Part shown: positions 50,401 through 63,576 of the stretch, piece by piece
Layout: each line of letters starts with the position of its first letter
Numbering within the stretch: position 1 is the stretch's first letter
Origin: Phallusia fumigata
Taxonomy: Eukaryota > Chordata > Ascidiacea > Phlebobranchia > Ascidiidae
Direction of reading: 5' to 3'
NCBI GenBank assembly: GCA_008931825.1
Contig: QXVZ01029203.1
Location: 62,001-126,000, forward strand
Length of the DNA: 64,000 bases
The notes under the pieces: generated by a model
What the model saw: only the letters and a program-made list of their open reading frames with translations
What the model was told of the DNA's origin: nothing
The model's database searches: none
Position numbers and translations under genes: made by a program

Positions 50401-50893
50401 TGATGATGACCTGAATGAACAAAGGTTGATTTGAATTTACTATTCATGTAAAACAGTTATTGTTTGAAACGAGTATTTTTGCATACGACGTACTGATGGC
50501 ACTGATTCTTTAAGATTGTTGCTTCAACGTAGTTGACTGACTGATCCCATCATTAGCACTCATTACCCCTTGCGAAAATACCAACAAAGATTTTTCGGTC
50601 GTTACTTGTATCACATATTCTCCGAATCAGATAACAAACTATTCAGTCAGACCTACGAAAGTGAAATCTTCCACATTTATGCCCAAAACATCCATTTATT
50701 TGTTATAAATAAAAAGACAGAACAACGTATATAGTCACGTTTTCAGGTTGTATAAGAGGCCGATCGCTTACAAGTCAACCGCGTTTATAAACACTTGTTC
50801 ACAAACCTGGAACGCTGGTACAATAGAAAAGTAAGCTGACGTTTGGCTGATCTCTGGGTTGCAAGTCACGTTGGATGAACTTAGGTTGGACAT
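47444..50893 (-). CDS. EDG-like atypical GPCR, copy 2
   Basis: Seven exons (50807-50893, 50223-50410, 49312-49498, 48602-48767, 48350-48538, 48205-48281, 47444-47809) join in phase to 419 codons. The N-terminus MSNLSSSNVTC has glycosylation sites. TM1-2 contain INGVIAFAA and SLMVANVTFG. TM3 has WWAFRSSF and NVSSLIYGIRESSYFIGPG. TM4 runs into AGWNCADKCLC, TM5 into the loop exons, and TM6-7 contain ILCASPTIAVILVD and IISPLILCYYMSGLRSAV. GWNC and the TM6 spacing to Asp are those of the S1P/LPA group. The gene is intact. Compared with copies 3-5 the third loop lacks the cysteine-rich part and the tail lacks CKCC. Confidence 0.88.
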
Positions 50894-53533
50894 TGCAAAT
50901 TTCTACTTGACCCCAAGATATAACCCCTTGACTATGTATCATATATCAAGTGTATCTCAAAATCGAACTTCCTCTGCAGACATGCACTCTCTAAAACAAC
51001 AATAATAAATTGGAGTCTTAAGCTGTAGCAGCAAAAGCAAAACAGTTCCCTTTTTCCCAAGATAAGCGTGTTGGTGTATTTTGGTACACGCCGACCACGA
51101 CGGAAACTTGTTATACCGCAATACTGCAGGGCAAGAATCATCGCTCGTGTCTCATCTCACTTCTGACACTAAATCGAGGTTGTGTGCCCGTTGCTTTGCG
51201 CAAGACCACCTTGCCTGGCTTCCTGTGCGCTGCGGGGCGTGGGGTGACTGCGATGACGCTTCACCTCGTCCGCTATCGATCATTGTAGCCGATTAAACTT
51301 CTAAAAAAGGCTAAGTACTTGGAAATTCACGTGTTACACAGACTTCTACGTGTTTTAATTGGTGACGATATCTTTGCGCATGCGCGATGAGAACATCACA
51401 GTACACGCCGAGGGGAAAGCCGTCGGTGAACAATAACGGATGTACTTGTTGTCGTCACGCATAATGTTTACTACAGCAAAATATTTTTCATGATGTAAAC
51501 AGTGTAGTGTATGGTTTTGGCGTCTCGACAAAGTTTGTTGGTTTTGCGCCCGACAGTGCTTGTTTGTAAAACTAACCACAGTGTTGAAAGTTAAAAAATT
51601 CACCGGCCACAGACGAGATGTAAAGCTATGCAAATCATTTCAGAGTTATTTGACTGACCTCATATTCATATTAAACCTTATATTTAGGATTTTGTTTCAA
51701 AATGTAAATGCTTGGTACATTGCTGAAAAGTAAACCACTGGTCTCTAAACATACATACTGAGTGTACTTGAACTTTACGTGTAAATGTGTGAAACCATCA
51801 GTTTATTCGCATAAAACAAGTGGAAGGGGAGGTCTTTTAAAGGATTAGTTAATGTCCTACATCCTACACACATCACAAGCGTAAGCATGTAGCACACTAC
51901 AGGCTGAAATCATCCAATAAACAGTAAGGTACGTAATTCTAACCGGTTGTTCCGTTTTCAAATAACTTGCGTCGTTTCCGCTGACGACTTGTCAATTTAA
52001 AATAGCAATGTGTCGTACTAGAAATGGTCGTAAAACGTCAAAATTAACCTGATTGAGTCTGATGCCAATGTAAATTATTGCTGTTTCGATTGCTGAACCC
52101 AAAACAAACATTTTGTGTTTTTTTGCTAACCAGACTGTTAACCGCGTGTGTCACACTTAAACTACTTTGAATGTAGTTTTCCTCAACAACCAAAAACCAG
52201 GTAAAATATTAGTAAAAAGTGACGGGTTTGATATAATACTGTGTGCAGCCATATAAACACGCTTGTGGTTATGGAAGTTCTAGCATAATCCCCCATCCAT
52301 TGTCGACTAGGGAGTTGAAGTTAAAGTTTACATTAAAGAGAGTCAAAATTTTCTCTCGCCGCTACAACCCAAACTTCCCTTATCCACTTATCGTTATTCC
52401 TGGTACATTTGAAGTTGATAAAGCGGATGGCAATCATGGTGCCGGCACGTAGGGTCAAGAGGGGGCACTGGCCTAATTCTGATATCCTGAAAAATGTACT
52501 TTATCAATTATATGTGTTGTGATAAAAAATCATGAAAGAAAATGTGTCAATGTATTAAGATATGCCCCCGCCAGGGATATTTTCTGGTGGCAATTCAACA
52601 AAAGCAAGAAGCGAAAAGGTCACAGACTGTTACAGTTCCTTTATTGGTGGAAAATCTCTAACGTGTAGTCATACTGGTGAGAGGTTAAAACGTTTCAAGA
52701 ATCTTGATTGACCGGTGGTTTCGCCAGATGAATAATTATCATGACTAATTTGCCTGGTACGGAACCGAAAGTTCATTCCCACACCATATGCCTTATCTTT
52801 TCAAACAAAATTCTGATTCACCGAACACGCAAGGATGCATGTGCATAACCCCTCTTTTAGTTTCAGGCGCGACATCTTGTGGTACGTTTTCGTGCGGCAT
52901 AAACCAAATGCTTTCCTCTGTTGCTAACCGGTCCACTGAATATTGTTTTTAAACAGAGCACTTGAAACACAAACAATGTAAATTGGCAGTGTCGAAGCGA
53001 AACTTGCAATACCTTAGCGGGCACGAAAAAGGAAAGGTTTCACTCTTTCCAATCGCCCAAGTCTACGGGACGACCCAAGAACAGCGCAATATGAAAGCTG
53101 GCGTAAACGTTCGATAAAACACTAAGCTATAAAATACGTAAATGCTAATGGTACGGTAACAGAAAAACGTTGAGTGCCAGTGAGATGCAAATGTTTTTTA
53201 AATTTTCAAACACCACGCCGATTATATAAGGTTATAAAAAGTCTTTGGCGATGTATAAATATCTGGGGTTTCTATTCTCCCACAGTGCGTAACCAGCCCA
53301 ACGCAAATTTATGAGACAGATGTTGTTTTTGGGAACAACAAAAGCTAAGGCCTCGAGGAAGGGGCCAGAAAATTCGTGAATTTTGGACCATAACCAAACA
53401 ATATAGTCACTTGGTGGCTCCCAACCCACAGAGCCTTCATCCTAATCCGGCCTGTTATCCTGAGGTATTTACCTTTTATTTCGAAAAGTTGGTTGTTAAA
53501 GTTATGAGTGGATGAGCCCGAAACCTAAAAACA
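50894..53533. other. Intergenic stretch between receptors 2 and 3
   Basis: No gene was recognised. It contains the 5' flank of receptor 2 and the 3' flank of receptor 3, and a candidate NRF-1 site at 51375-51386. Confidence 0.5.
51375..51386. promoter_or_regulatory. Candidate NRF-1 site
   Basis: TGCGCATGCGCG matches the palindromic NRF-1 consensus. It lies about 480 bases upstream of the receptor 2 start codon. The function is inferred only from the motif. Confidence 0.3.
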
Positions 53534-56327
53534 TTAGGTCTCCGTGGTGCTGTACGTGGACATCCCTCTTTGTATAACAGTTGTAGTGCAGCACGTGCAT
53601 AATCGCCCAAGGTCAGTGACAGCTCGTTTGAGACGGGGCATGTACACGACAAGAATGATAGGGGTCAAAATGCAATAGACGAGAGCGAAAACGTAAGAAA
53701 CAGTCACAACGTATGGATCGAGTTTGTGGGTGAGACTCAAGTCCAGAAAAATTATGATGACCGTTGGAACGGAGAAAATAAGAAACAACACTGCGACCCA
53801 AATCATTAGTTTCACTGTGTAGTTGAAGGACGGAAGATTACAGATATTAACTTTTTCATCAACGTTGTTGTCACCAGCCTGGAAAAGACAGGATCAAGTT
53901 TGCATGCAACAAAGTAATATGAAAACTGGGATGGTAGTTTTCAACCTATTTACTTCCCACGTATTTTATGTTCTTTCTTACATTAGCACCCTACTTTGTT
54001 TAGTATAGTTTAAAATAAACTTGTAACTGCAAACAGACGCGTAGGATCTCCGCAAACGTGTAACTATTGGTAGTGGTGTAATTAAGAGGGTCATTTTCAG
54101 ATCCTGATGGCGAATCTAAAAACTCGAAGTTACTGATTACGTGGACAAAATTGAGCGTAAGAACTTACATAAGGCCAGTATGTTCTTCTATCTTAAAAAA
54201 AGAAGACCGCTTCATCCGCGGCGTGTAAGCAATAAGTCCGACCAAAAAAATCACGTGGTCCTACCGATAGTGACTAATTATTTTGCCGCGTTGTCGCACA
54301 CGCAAATACAACATTCCCAACAGCGTTACGCAAATCGTGTGATTGACTTACTGTAATCTAGTAATCAGCTGCATATGAAAATAATATTGAACTGACGCGG
54401 ATTTCGTAATGTGTAAAAACGTAAAAGTAGGCGAGTCCACCCAAAGTAGTCATTAAAGGCTTTTAAATACTTTGCGCCGTACCAACCATCAAAAAATGTG
54501 AAACCCATAGTCATTTTAATAAACAGTTTTTAGGACCTGTAAGTCAACTGGGGTTAAAATAAATTATTCAAAACGTCAGATACATAACCATCATGTTTGT
54601 GATTTAAATAAATTTAAACGAATCTTTCTAAAACCGAATTAAGGGAACAACTGGAAACCCAACATGGAAAAAAATTTTAGATTGTTAAGCTGCACAAACT
54701 ACGCTGCTTGAGTCATTATAGTTTTATAGACGGAAGTGTAAAGTCCCATAATGCGATTTGCATATGCACGTAAATATTCGAAACTTACTGGGTTGACTTG
54801 ACAGTTTTCGGTGTTAACCATTTCTGCTGCTTCTGTGTTGTCAGCTGCCAAAAAATCAACATCGTCTTGTTAACTGTTAGTTTGTGGAGTAAAAATCTTT
54901 AAAACCTGTTTGTTTCACCTCTTTGTGGTGCGTTCGACTGATTTGAAGATTCCTGCTTCCGCGTGGAGACAAACGTTCTGATTGTTGTGCACAACATGGC
55001 AACGATTCCTATGGCTAGCAAGATCCACAAGGAGGCGATGACAAGGAGAAATGATGTTGTCAACGGTGGTAAAATACGCGAGCAGCCATCCCCAGCTGAC
55101 CACATCGAAATCAACAACAATGTTAGGGCCAATTTAGTATTTGACACAATAAATTAACAGAGTACCTTCTCTACTGCAAAAGTCCTGCCAGTTAGCTTTA
55201 TCATTTTCGCATTTGCATTGAGATAAACAGTTCCAACCTGTTGAGGCTGCTACCACGAAAGTCAAATGGACGATCCAGATTCCAACCACAATCCCAATTG
55301 CCTTATTTCGTTTCTGTCGTATCGACTTTCGTGACTTTATCTAGACAGTAAAAGTTAATGTGACTTGTAATGTGGGCTGAACCGCCCACGCTCGTTGCGC
55401 CATGGCTTCCTGTCACCGTTGTAAACAGGCCACTTGTTTTTTTCAAACCTTTCTCCGAGCCACAGTAGCTGAACCCGGCCCAATGAAGTAGGAACTTTCT
55501 CGAAGGCCGTAGATGAGCGAAGATACGTTGGCACTCATGACCAGGAACATGCTCATCACCGTTGCGTTGCGCAAGACCCACCAACGCTGCTGGTATAAAC
55601 TTGCCGGGCTGTCCCCGAAGCTTAGAGATAAAGTTTAGAACTTGGCATATGAACACTTTTTAGCACTTTTAGTGTAAAGTTTAATTTTATTATTAATGCA
55701 CATAATATTTATATTTAAACATAACAATAAAGGCAGAAATGTTTCGGAGAACCTAGCTGATGCTAAAAGCCGTTATTACAAGAATAAAATGGAGTATTAT
55801 ACCTAGTTTGGTTCCGTTAAAAATTTAAAGAACTGATCTATACGTTTTTTTATTTTGCTTCAGTGGGCAATTTTAATAGCCCACAATGTTAAACGAAATA
55901 TTCAGCAATTGCGCTTGTTCAGTACAAAAGGTATGGTGTGGGTTTGACTTTCGCAATAAGCAAACAAAAAATTGCCTATAGTCGTTAAAGATACGCCTTC
56001 ACACACTTACTAAAGTTCTACTTTCTCGATGAGAAATCCACGGTTGGCGATAGTGTATCCAGCAAACAGACCGAACACAATGTTGGCTGTAAGCATGCTG
56101 ACCACATATAGATACACATAATTGTTTCGAAGCTTGGCCCTGCCTCGAATTGCTGCTACAGCCACCACGACATTAAGCAGCACCTGTCAAAAAACTTACA
56201 TAAAAATATGTTTCGCTATTCGAACAAAACGTTAACCGTTTCTGACCTGCAGTATTGGAACGACGAACGAAACGGCGAGAAAATCCCATTTTTCAAGATT
56301 GCAGGTGACGTTATTGGTGCTGTTCAT
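53534..56327 (-). CDS. EDG-like atypical GPCR, copy 3
   Basis: Seven exons (56247-56327, 56011-56183, 55449-55620, 55166-55340, 54919-55095, 54789-54844, 53534-53878) join in phase to 392 codons. The N-terminus is MNSTNNVTCNLEKW. TM1-2 read VLLNVVVAVAAIRG and VVSMLTANIVFGLF. TM3 reads WWVLRNATVMSMF and SSLIYGLRESSYFIGPG. TM4 leads to TGWNCLSQCKC, and TM5 starts AGDGCSRILPPLTTS. TM6-7 have LIFSVPTVIIIFLD and ILTPIILVVYMPRLKRAV, and the tail has CTCC. Exon lengths 81, 173, 172, 175 and 177 are identical to those of copy 4. Even the TM6 cysteine is replaced (FSVP). Confidence 0.9.
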
Positions 56328-57799
56328 AATCTTTGTCGTTTGCTTTCCAGTTTCTATCCCGTTTAGTTTGCAGCAGTGTTAGTGAACTAAACTGATTTAC
56401 TTTTGTATGATTAAATGACAAGCACCTATCAACCACACAAATATGTTCAACCTTCAACCGATTGAGTTCACCGAACTTATGCTCACATGACACACAATCA
56501 GCCACAATCTTAACCACACATTGTGTGACATACCAACACTCACTGCCACTTGTAATTTGTAGCACGACACAGAAACACCCAACATTTCCTGGCCCACTTA
56601 TGCGCATTTTATTGCACAGCAGACTCTGGCGATTAGGGAGCCACACAATCAACTGACAAACATTTATTCGTATCCCACATTAACAGAAAACCGCGTCAGT
56701 GACATGTTGGTTGGCTTACCACTGTTGTTTATAGTCAAGCGACAGCCTTTAGGCAAACAGCCAATACCTTCGGGAGATCTAATTGTCGAAACGCCCGACC
56801 ACTGCGTCAGTGTATGCCAAACAAAGCGTATGTAGCCATCGCGAGCAGAGCATTTCCTGATTCACGTAATGTGCTGTCCATCAGCACTGGACCGGGAGCA
56901 ACGGACAGTTTTGGGATTTCTTTGCTGACAACAGTTCAATTGGGGTTTAAATGTTTGGCACACGAATTAAGCTCTGACACATGACTTGCTTGAAATTACC
57001 TCGTATTTCACAACGTTATTGTGCAGGTAAACTTAGCTTGCATGTTGTCACATCTGGTCCTGACTTACTGTTATAGTGGATAAGGTTCAAAACGCGAGTT
57101 TTTTTTATGTTACACATATCCTAATGCTGAAAAGGTCAAGACCCTGCACCACGCTTACTGCTGTTCTGATTGCTTCCAGCTGATATATAAAGTTTCTATT
57201 GCGGTGATGTCTTAATCCATCGGAACTCTTGTTTGTCACCTCGAAGTGAATAACGAATGACTGACTAACTTTCGATGAGCGTAATGAAGCTTCCTGCTTT
57301 CGTGTGTCACTGTAAGCCCGCACAGAATTTCATTATTCAGCAAATATATTATGTCGCAATGCTTGCCGACGTCGGAACTTACTTTGGCTACTCCCCAGCA
57401 ATCTTGGTAGCCTAATTGGTGGCAAATAGAAAAATAAATTTTTTCACAATTTGTTTGTGCGAATTGGATACTGATTCTTAAGAAAAAGCATAACTTTACT
57501 TCATGATGCAGCCGGAAGGGGACTTACTAAGTATCAAGTTAAATGTTTTAACCTTTTACCCCAGCAATGAGCTTTTGTCGCACTACAGTAGATATCTGTT
57601 AGAATAGTAACGCACAATTCACGATTCATAGTATTCAAAATAAAACGCACATCAGTGTTGTTGAAAAGTTAAAAGGGATATTCAGAAAAGGGATGTTTCC
57701 GTCTATCGGATTGGGACGTATTTTTTGTAATTTGAGTATCACACCGATTATTTTACAAAATTAGTAGTCACTGTAGGGTTTAAAGTTCACGTTACGTTT
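56328..57799. other. Intergenic stretch between receptors 3 and 4
   Basis: No gene or clear repeat was recognised. It is about 1.5 kb and contains the 5' flank of receptor 3. Confidence 0.5.
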
Positions 57800-60646
57800 T
57801 TAAACCGATGAAGTTGTATTATGGGCCGTCCCGGTCTGAACAACGGTGGTAGTACAGCATTTACATACACGGGCGAGATCAGTAACAGCTTGACGGAGAC
57901 GGGGCATGTATAGGACAAGTATAACGGGCGACAGAATGCAGTAGAAAAGACTGGAAACATAAGAAATCGTGACAAAATATAAATCTGGCGTTTCTACCAA
58001 GCTGAAATCAAAGACCATTGTAACGATGCTGGGCACAGAGCAAATAAGAAACAACACTGCAACATAAATCATAAGCCTTGTCGTGTAGTTGAATGCAGCA
58101 GAGGAGTTGCAGCATGTAAAATTTTTGTGTTTGTCTTGGGCTGTGCTGTCATTTTCATTGCAATCATCGCCTTCGACGTTCTGACCCTATTAGATAAACT
58201 CTCAAGATTAGATAGGCACGCAGCGGACGATTTCAAAATTTTTGCGCTGTCCAAATACAATCGTACTTTAAGCTTCTTGTGACTTTTATAATGTCTTAAA
58301 ATAACTCAACTGAATTACTACATCACATCGCATGTAGGCAAATTGCCCACAATGTCACCATTCCCAGGACATAACAGTGCCATACAGTTTCTTTCTCTTT
58401 GCCATTCTTTTGTCAATTTCAGTGTCGAATTTTTCATGCCACGTACAGTATGCTGCGTTAAGCAGCTATGTTGGACTAGGTGACAAGGGAGACTAAACCA
58501 GATTTGTGCTTTATTAGATGCCAACATTAATACTTGCGTACCGTTGGTGATACGAGGTAACCCACACTTCATTAAGATTTGGATTACTTTAGTTTTCCGT
58601 CACTTCCAAAAAACCTTTTATCAATATAGTCTTACTGTGCTGTTAACTTCGTAATCCTGTGTGTTTCCGTTGTAACTCTGTTCTCCTCCGTCAGTGACCT
58701 CGGTAACTAAAAAAAGCATTAGGATATTTCATTTACAGTTTATGGTGATTGCGTATAATGTAGCAAAATATACCTCCATTCTGCCACTCCAATTCACCTT
58801 GTGCTTCCGACTTTCTGGTTGAGATAAACATTCTTATTGTTGTGAAGAGCATAACGCCGATGCAGATGGCTAAGACAAACCACAAGATGGCGATAACGAG
58901 CAGGAAAGTTGTTGTCTGTGGCGGAGTGGTGCGTGAACATCCGTCTCCAGCTACAATTAGAAGAGGTCAACTGATTATCTTCATGTACACAAACAACCTT
59001 ATGCTAAATCAGGCCTGCACCACTTAAAACAACACAAGGGTCAAAACAGAAAAAATGCTTTTCGCGGGCTACACGCTTGCGTAGTTTTAATGTGTTATAT
59101 AATGGTAGTGTGAAGCGTTAAAAAGTAACAAAAATTTTGTTAATTACTGATGAAAAGAGGGATCATGGAGTATAAACCGCTAACAATACCTTTCCTGTTG
59201 CAGAGGTGCTGCCAGTCAGCGTAAAATCCATTGCACATGCATTGAGACAGGCAGTTCCAACCTGCCGCACTTGCTATAACGAGAGTGAAAGGGAACATCC
59301 ACGTTGCTGTAACGATCCATATCGCTCTGTTTCGTTTTTGGCGAATCGACCTCCGAGTTTTTACCTGAAGAAGACGACTGTAAACATCAACATCCATGCT
59401 GATTGCCATACAGGGGGCTTAAAGATCGGATGGTAAAAATACCTCTGGAGAAAATTGCTTGGCAGGGTTTGGCTCATAGCTGAAAAAAGATTTGACCTCA
59501 CCACACTGATGAAATTTTTAAAGGTTTAACGTAATTATAACGGAATAATATGTTACAGAATTTGGCAAGTTTCAAAACACGCTTCTTTATACTGTCATGT
59601 AAAAGCTTTTTTCAAACCGTTTCCAATAGTCCCAAACCTTGACATTTGTACCACATAACGTTTTATATTTCTAAAGTGATTTGTGCATGTGATGCGCATG
59701 TTATCTAAAACAACCATCGTTCAAAACGCAACACAACTTCCGCGTAGCATGCACCTAAGTCACACACTTCCTATAATTTAAGATCAGCTGAAAGCAGGAA
59801 CTAATAGCTCATATGAAAGGGGGAATTGGCTTTGCAAAACAATCAACTATATCGAGCACCAATCAACTTTGGAAGTTTTCGATACCACTAACCTTTTTCT
59901 GAGTCACTGCAGCTGCACCTGGGCCAATGAAGTAGGAACTCTCTCGAAGGCCGAAGATAAGCGAAGATACGTTGGCACTCATGACCAGGAACATGCTCAT
60001 CACTAGTGCGTTGCGGAAAGCCCACCAGACCTGTAGGGCGCGATCTGCAGTGCTGGTACCAACACTGAGACGTAGAAGGGTTTTTATGCAGGTTCTGCGC
60101 TCTTTGACGTATTTTTACAAACTTATATTTTACAACATGATGTGAGTGGCCAATGTAACTATTAACAGCAAAAATTTAACGTTAAAATGTTAAAAACAAA
60201 AAGGTGATGAGGTTTGTGGTGAAAAAGGCCTAATATCGAAATTTTTAATTAGGAGTCACGGCTAACAGCGAAATGCCAATTCCGGAGAAACGTGCGAATA
60301 TTTACATTGTAGCTCACTTACTAGCGGTGGATTTCCTCGAAAACGAAGGCTCGATTTACAAGGGTGTACGTGCCGAACAGACCAAATACGATGTTAGCTG
60401 CAAGCATGCTGACCACGTATAAATAAACGTAATTGCTCCGGAGCTTGGACCTGCTTCTGATTGCTGCTACTGCCACCAAAAGATTTAGCAGCACCTGCAC
60501 TTTAAAAAATTAAAATTATTTTTTTGCAAACAGACAGTGGAAATGATATTTCAGGGTTCAAAGACCTGAAGAAGAGGAACGATCAGCGCCCCAAGCATAA
60601 AGTAGTGTTTTTTCAAGGAGCAGGTTGTGACATTGGTGTCGTTCAT
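57800..60646 (-). CDS. EDG-like atypical GPCR, copy 4
   Basis: Seven exons (60566-60646, 60322-60494, 59893-60064, 59190-59364, 58774-58950, 58636-58706, 57800-58186) join in phase to 411 codons. The N-terminus is MNDTNVTTCSLKKH. TM1-2 read VLLNLLVAVAAIRS and VVSMLAANIVFGLF. TM3 reads WWAFRNALVMSMF and SSLIFGLRESSYFIGPG. TM4 leads to AGWNCLSQCMC, and TM5 starts AGDGCSRTTPPQTTT. TM6 has LICSVPSIVTMVFD, TM7 has ILSPVILVLYMPRLRQAV, and the tail has CKCC, a likely palmitoylation site. Copy 5 is very similar, including its introns. Confidence 0.92.
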
Positions 60647-62104
60647 GTTTTCTTCTTGGTCTTGATGTTTTTACTCTTTTCACAGATCTCCTTTAGGTGT
60701 AAACAATTCCCTTAGACTGTAAAAAACATTGTATATGAAGTATGTGTATTCAAACCTTTGTAGCGCACAAAACTTGGACTGTCGGTAGTTTTAAAAAAGT
60801 TTTCACCCCACAACGCACTAAAATCCGACGCAAAATTTTCGTTTTGGGATGAGATAATCTGCAGACGTTGATATATTATACATTCTGTACAATCATTTGT
60901 GTACAAAACAAACTTTCAATAGGAATCAGCTGACACTGAGTTCAATGTTCAAACACATGGTACAAACACACGACTATCTACGAAAGTTCTAACTTAACGT
61001 CACTAAAAGCTAAAAGTTTTACAGGCGACAAGTCCTTTACTAAATCTTCATTACTAAATAGCTTCCCCACTTCACTTGCTTACACCAGGACGTGCTACAC
61101 AGCAGGTTTGTCATCACGGGGACAGCATTTCCTGTCAAAATGACAAATTACTTGTGGCCTGAAACGGACAAAAGCCGGATAAACGTTTACAAATTCGTGC
61201 TGATTTTGGACGATTCTGGACAATAATGTTTTTGTTGATCACGCACGATATCTTGTAAACCTATTGTGCCTCCTTTTGTTTTTTTGTACCAATAAAGTTT
61301 GTTATGTGATGGACAAGCTCTTTTGATTACGAAACGCCGACAGGGTTTTTTATGTTTGCTTATGGATCGAGCGCCTCAAACAATTCGGGCAAGCGTACAC
61401 CCATGTGCAATCGTTATTGGATGGTCGCTTCGTCTTTATCTGACGAAGGGCTCAGCAAAATACAATCAGCATCCCAAATCCGACCCCCTAGCGAAATCAT
61501 CTGACCTACAACCTAGCTCGTGGTTGACGGGGGGCACAAAGCTATGATTTCCCGTGGCGAACTGCATCTGTGCGCATGCGTAAATAAATGTTTTGGTTCG
61601 ATCACAATCTTTTCTCCTTGCCTCACAAACACTCCACGTTTTTGAATGCAATAACTCTATTCTAAAGTTCCAAATCTGATTAACATGCCGTAAATTTGCA
61701 AGTTTTATCACAAAGTAGCTGCAAAAACGATATTAGGTTTCAGACTGTAAGCAGTACATTGATGAAACAAGAAAACAAAATCGATGTAAAACATACGCGT
61801 ATATATTTCGTGTTTATTAAAGCATCGTCAGTCCCTTAATAAAATAAAAAATCGGTAATAACTTGCGGCTAAATACACATAGGTTCAATTTAAACAAGCA
61901 ACTGACGATGCCGTGTAATTTTTTTAATTTACTATTATTTTTTTGATCTTGAGAATGACAGCAATGTTGTGGAAACGGTTACACAATTCAATCTATTGGA
62001 TTGACCTGTTTTTTCTTTAATTTAAGGTGGTACACGTATTTTTATAAACAGGCAAATAATGAATGCCGTTCTGTGTTTGGAGTCAAAGCTATGCTTTAAA
62101 CTGA
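60647..62104. other. Intergenic stretch between receptors 4 and 5
   Basis: No gene was recognised. A weak 11-bp inverted repeat GCATCGTCAGT lies at 61822-61832 and 61901-61911. An NRF-1-like TGCGCATGCG occurs at about 61571. Confidence 0.5.
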
Positions 62105-63576
62105 TTAGGTTCTATTACGGGCCGTCCCTGTCTGAACAACGGTGGTAGTACAACATTTACATACACGGGCGAGATCAGTAACTGCTTGGCGAAGGCGGGG
62201 CATGTATAGTACAAGCAAAACGGGCGTCAGAATACAGTAGAAGAGACCAGCAACATAGGAGGACGTAACAACATATATTTCCGGTTTTTTGACTAAGCTG
62301 AAATCAAGTAGCATGATGATGATGGTTGGCAAAGAGCAAATAAGAAACAACACTGCAATGTAAATCATTAGCCTTATCGTATAGTTTAATGACGAGGAGT
62401 TGCAGCATGTGACATTTTCGTGTTTGCCTTTGAGTGTGCTGTTGGTCGCCTTGCAATCATCGCATTCGACTTTCTCAGCCTAAACATTGACAAAGATAGG
62501 CCTAAACTTTTCAAGTTAAGTAGGCTATGATGGAAAAAAAACTTACAGCAGAACGTGGAGTGTTGCTGAGAAATACACGTAGTTTAAAATTTCTTTCCAA
62601 CTATATTCGATCGTTCACCAATGTTAACCCCCACTTGAACGGAGATGAGAGCAGCTGCGAATTTCTTATATCCGATGACGATACCAACTAGGCAGGCGTC
62701 GGCAACCTTTTGAACGCGGTGCCAGACAAATTACGTCAAATTGTTAATACATTGCGTGTCAACCTAGGGTTGCCGGCTCCAGAACTAGGGCTTAGCTTGT
62801 GTTTGCTGCGTTGTAAGCCTTTATACAGTTACTTGACCTAAAATTCAGACGTCGGGTATCCTTAAGGAGCTAAAAGAAATGCAAAGTTCGAAAGATAGAT
62901 AGGGTTGCGCCGCTACATTGTGCTGGTTTGGAAGTGTCCAAAAAAGAAAGGCTGTTTATTTAATAATGTCAAAAATATCATTTACCATTGAAAGCAAAAA
63001 ATATACTGTATGTTATTTACTGTACTGTTGACTTTGCCATCATGTGCGTTTTCCTTGTTACTCTGTTCCCCTCCGTCAGTTACCTCGGTAACTAAAAATC
63101 ATTTTTGTATTTATTTTACAGCTTGGTAGTTGCTTTTTCGCAAAACGTTACCTGAATTCTGCCATTCTAATTCGTTCGACGATTCCGACTTTCTGGTTGA
63201 GATAAACATTCTTATCGTTGTGAAGAGCATGACGCCGATGCCAATGGCTAAGACAAACCACAGGATGGCGATAACGAGCAGGAAAGTTGTTGTCAGTGGC
63301 GGAATGGTGCGTGAACATCCGTCTCCAGCTAAAACGAGAACAGTATTCATTTACATTACTGTATAACTCGCATGTTTTTGACATTGAAGTAAAACCAATA
63401 CCTTTCTTGTTGCATAGGTGCTGCCAGTCGGTGTAAAATCCATTGCACATGCATTGAGACAGGCAGTTCCAACCAGCCGTACTTGCTATAACGAGAGTGA
63501 AAGGGAACATCCACGTTGCTGTTACTATCCATATCGCTCTGTTTCGTTTTTGGCGAATCGACCTCCGCGGTTTCAC
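62105..63576 (-). CDS. EDG-like atypical GPCR, copy 5 (5' part outside window)
   Basis: Four 3' exons are present: 63402-63576 (TM4 and GWNCLSQCMC), 63152-63328 (TM5, AGDGCSRTIPPLTTT), 63021-63091 (third loop) and 62105-62479 (TM6-7, tail). Their lengths 175, 177 and 71 equal those of copy 4, and phases agree throughout. TM6 is LICSLPTIIIMLLD, TM7 is ILTPVLLVLYMPRLRQAV, and the tail has CKCC. By comparison with copy 4 the TM3 exon should lie just beyond base 64000. The sequence 63577-64000 is intron, similar to the matching intron of copy 4. Confidence 0.92.
62693..62745 (+). mobile_element. hAT-like terminal fragment in a receptor 5 intron
   Basis: CAGGCGTCGGCAACC followed by a stretch ending near GGTGCCAGAC has the same shape as other hAT-type ends (CAGGsGTsGGCAACC). 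Only one end is seen. Confidence 0.35.

Noticed and set aside
61822-61911. GCATCGTCAGT inverted repeat as a functional hairpin
   Set aside because: Only 11 bp with a long loop; could be chance.
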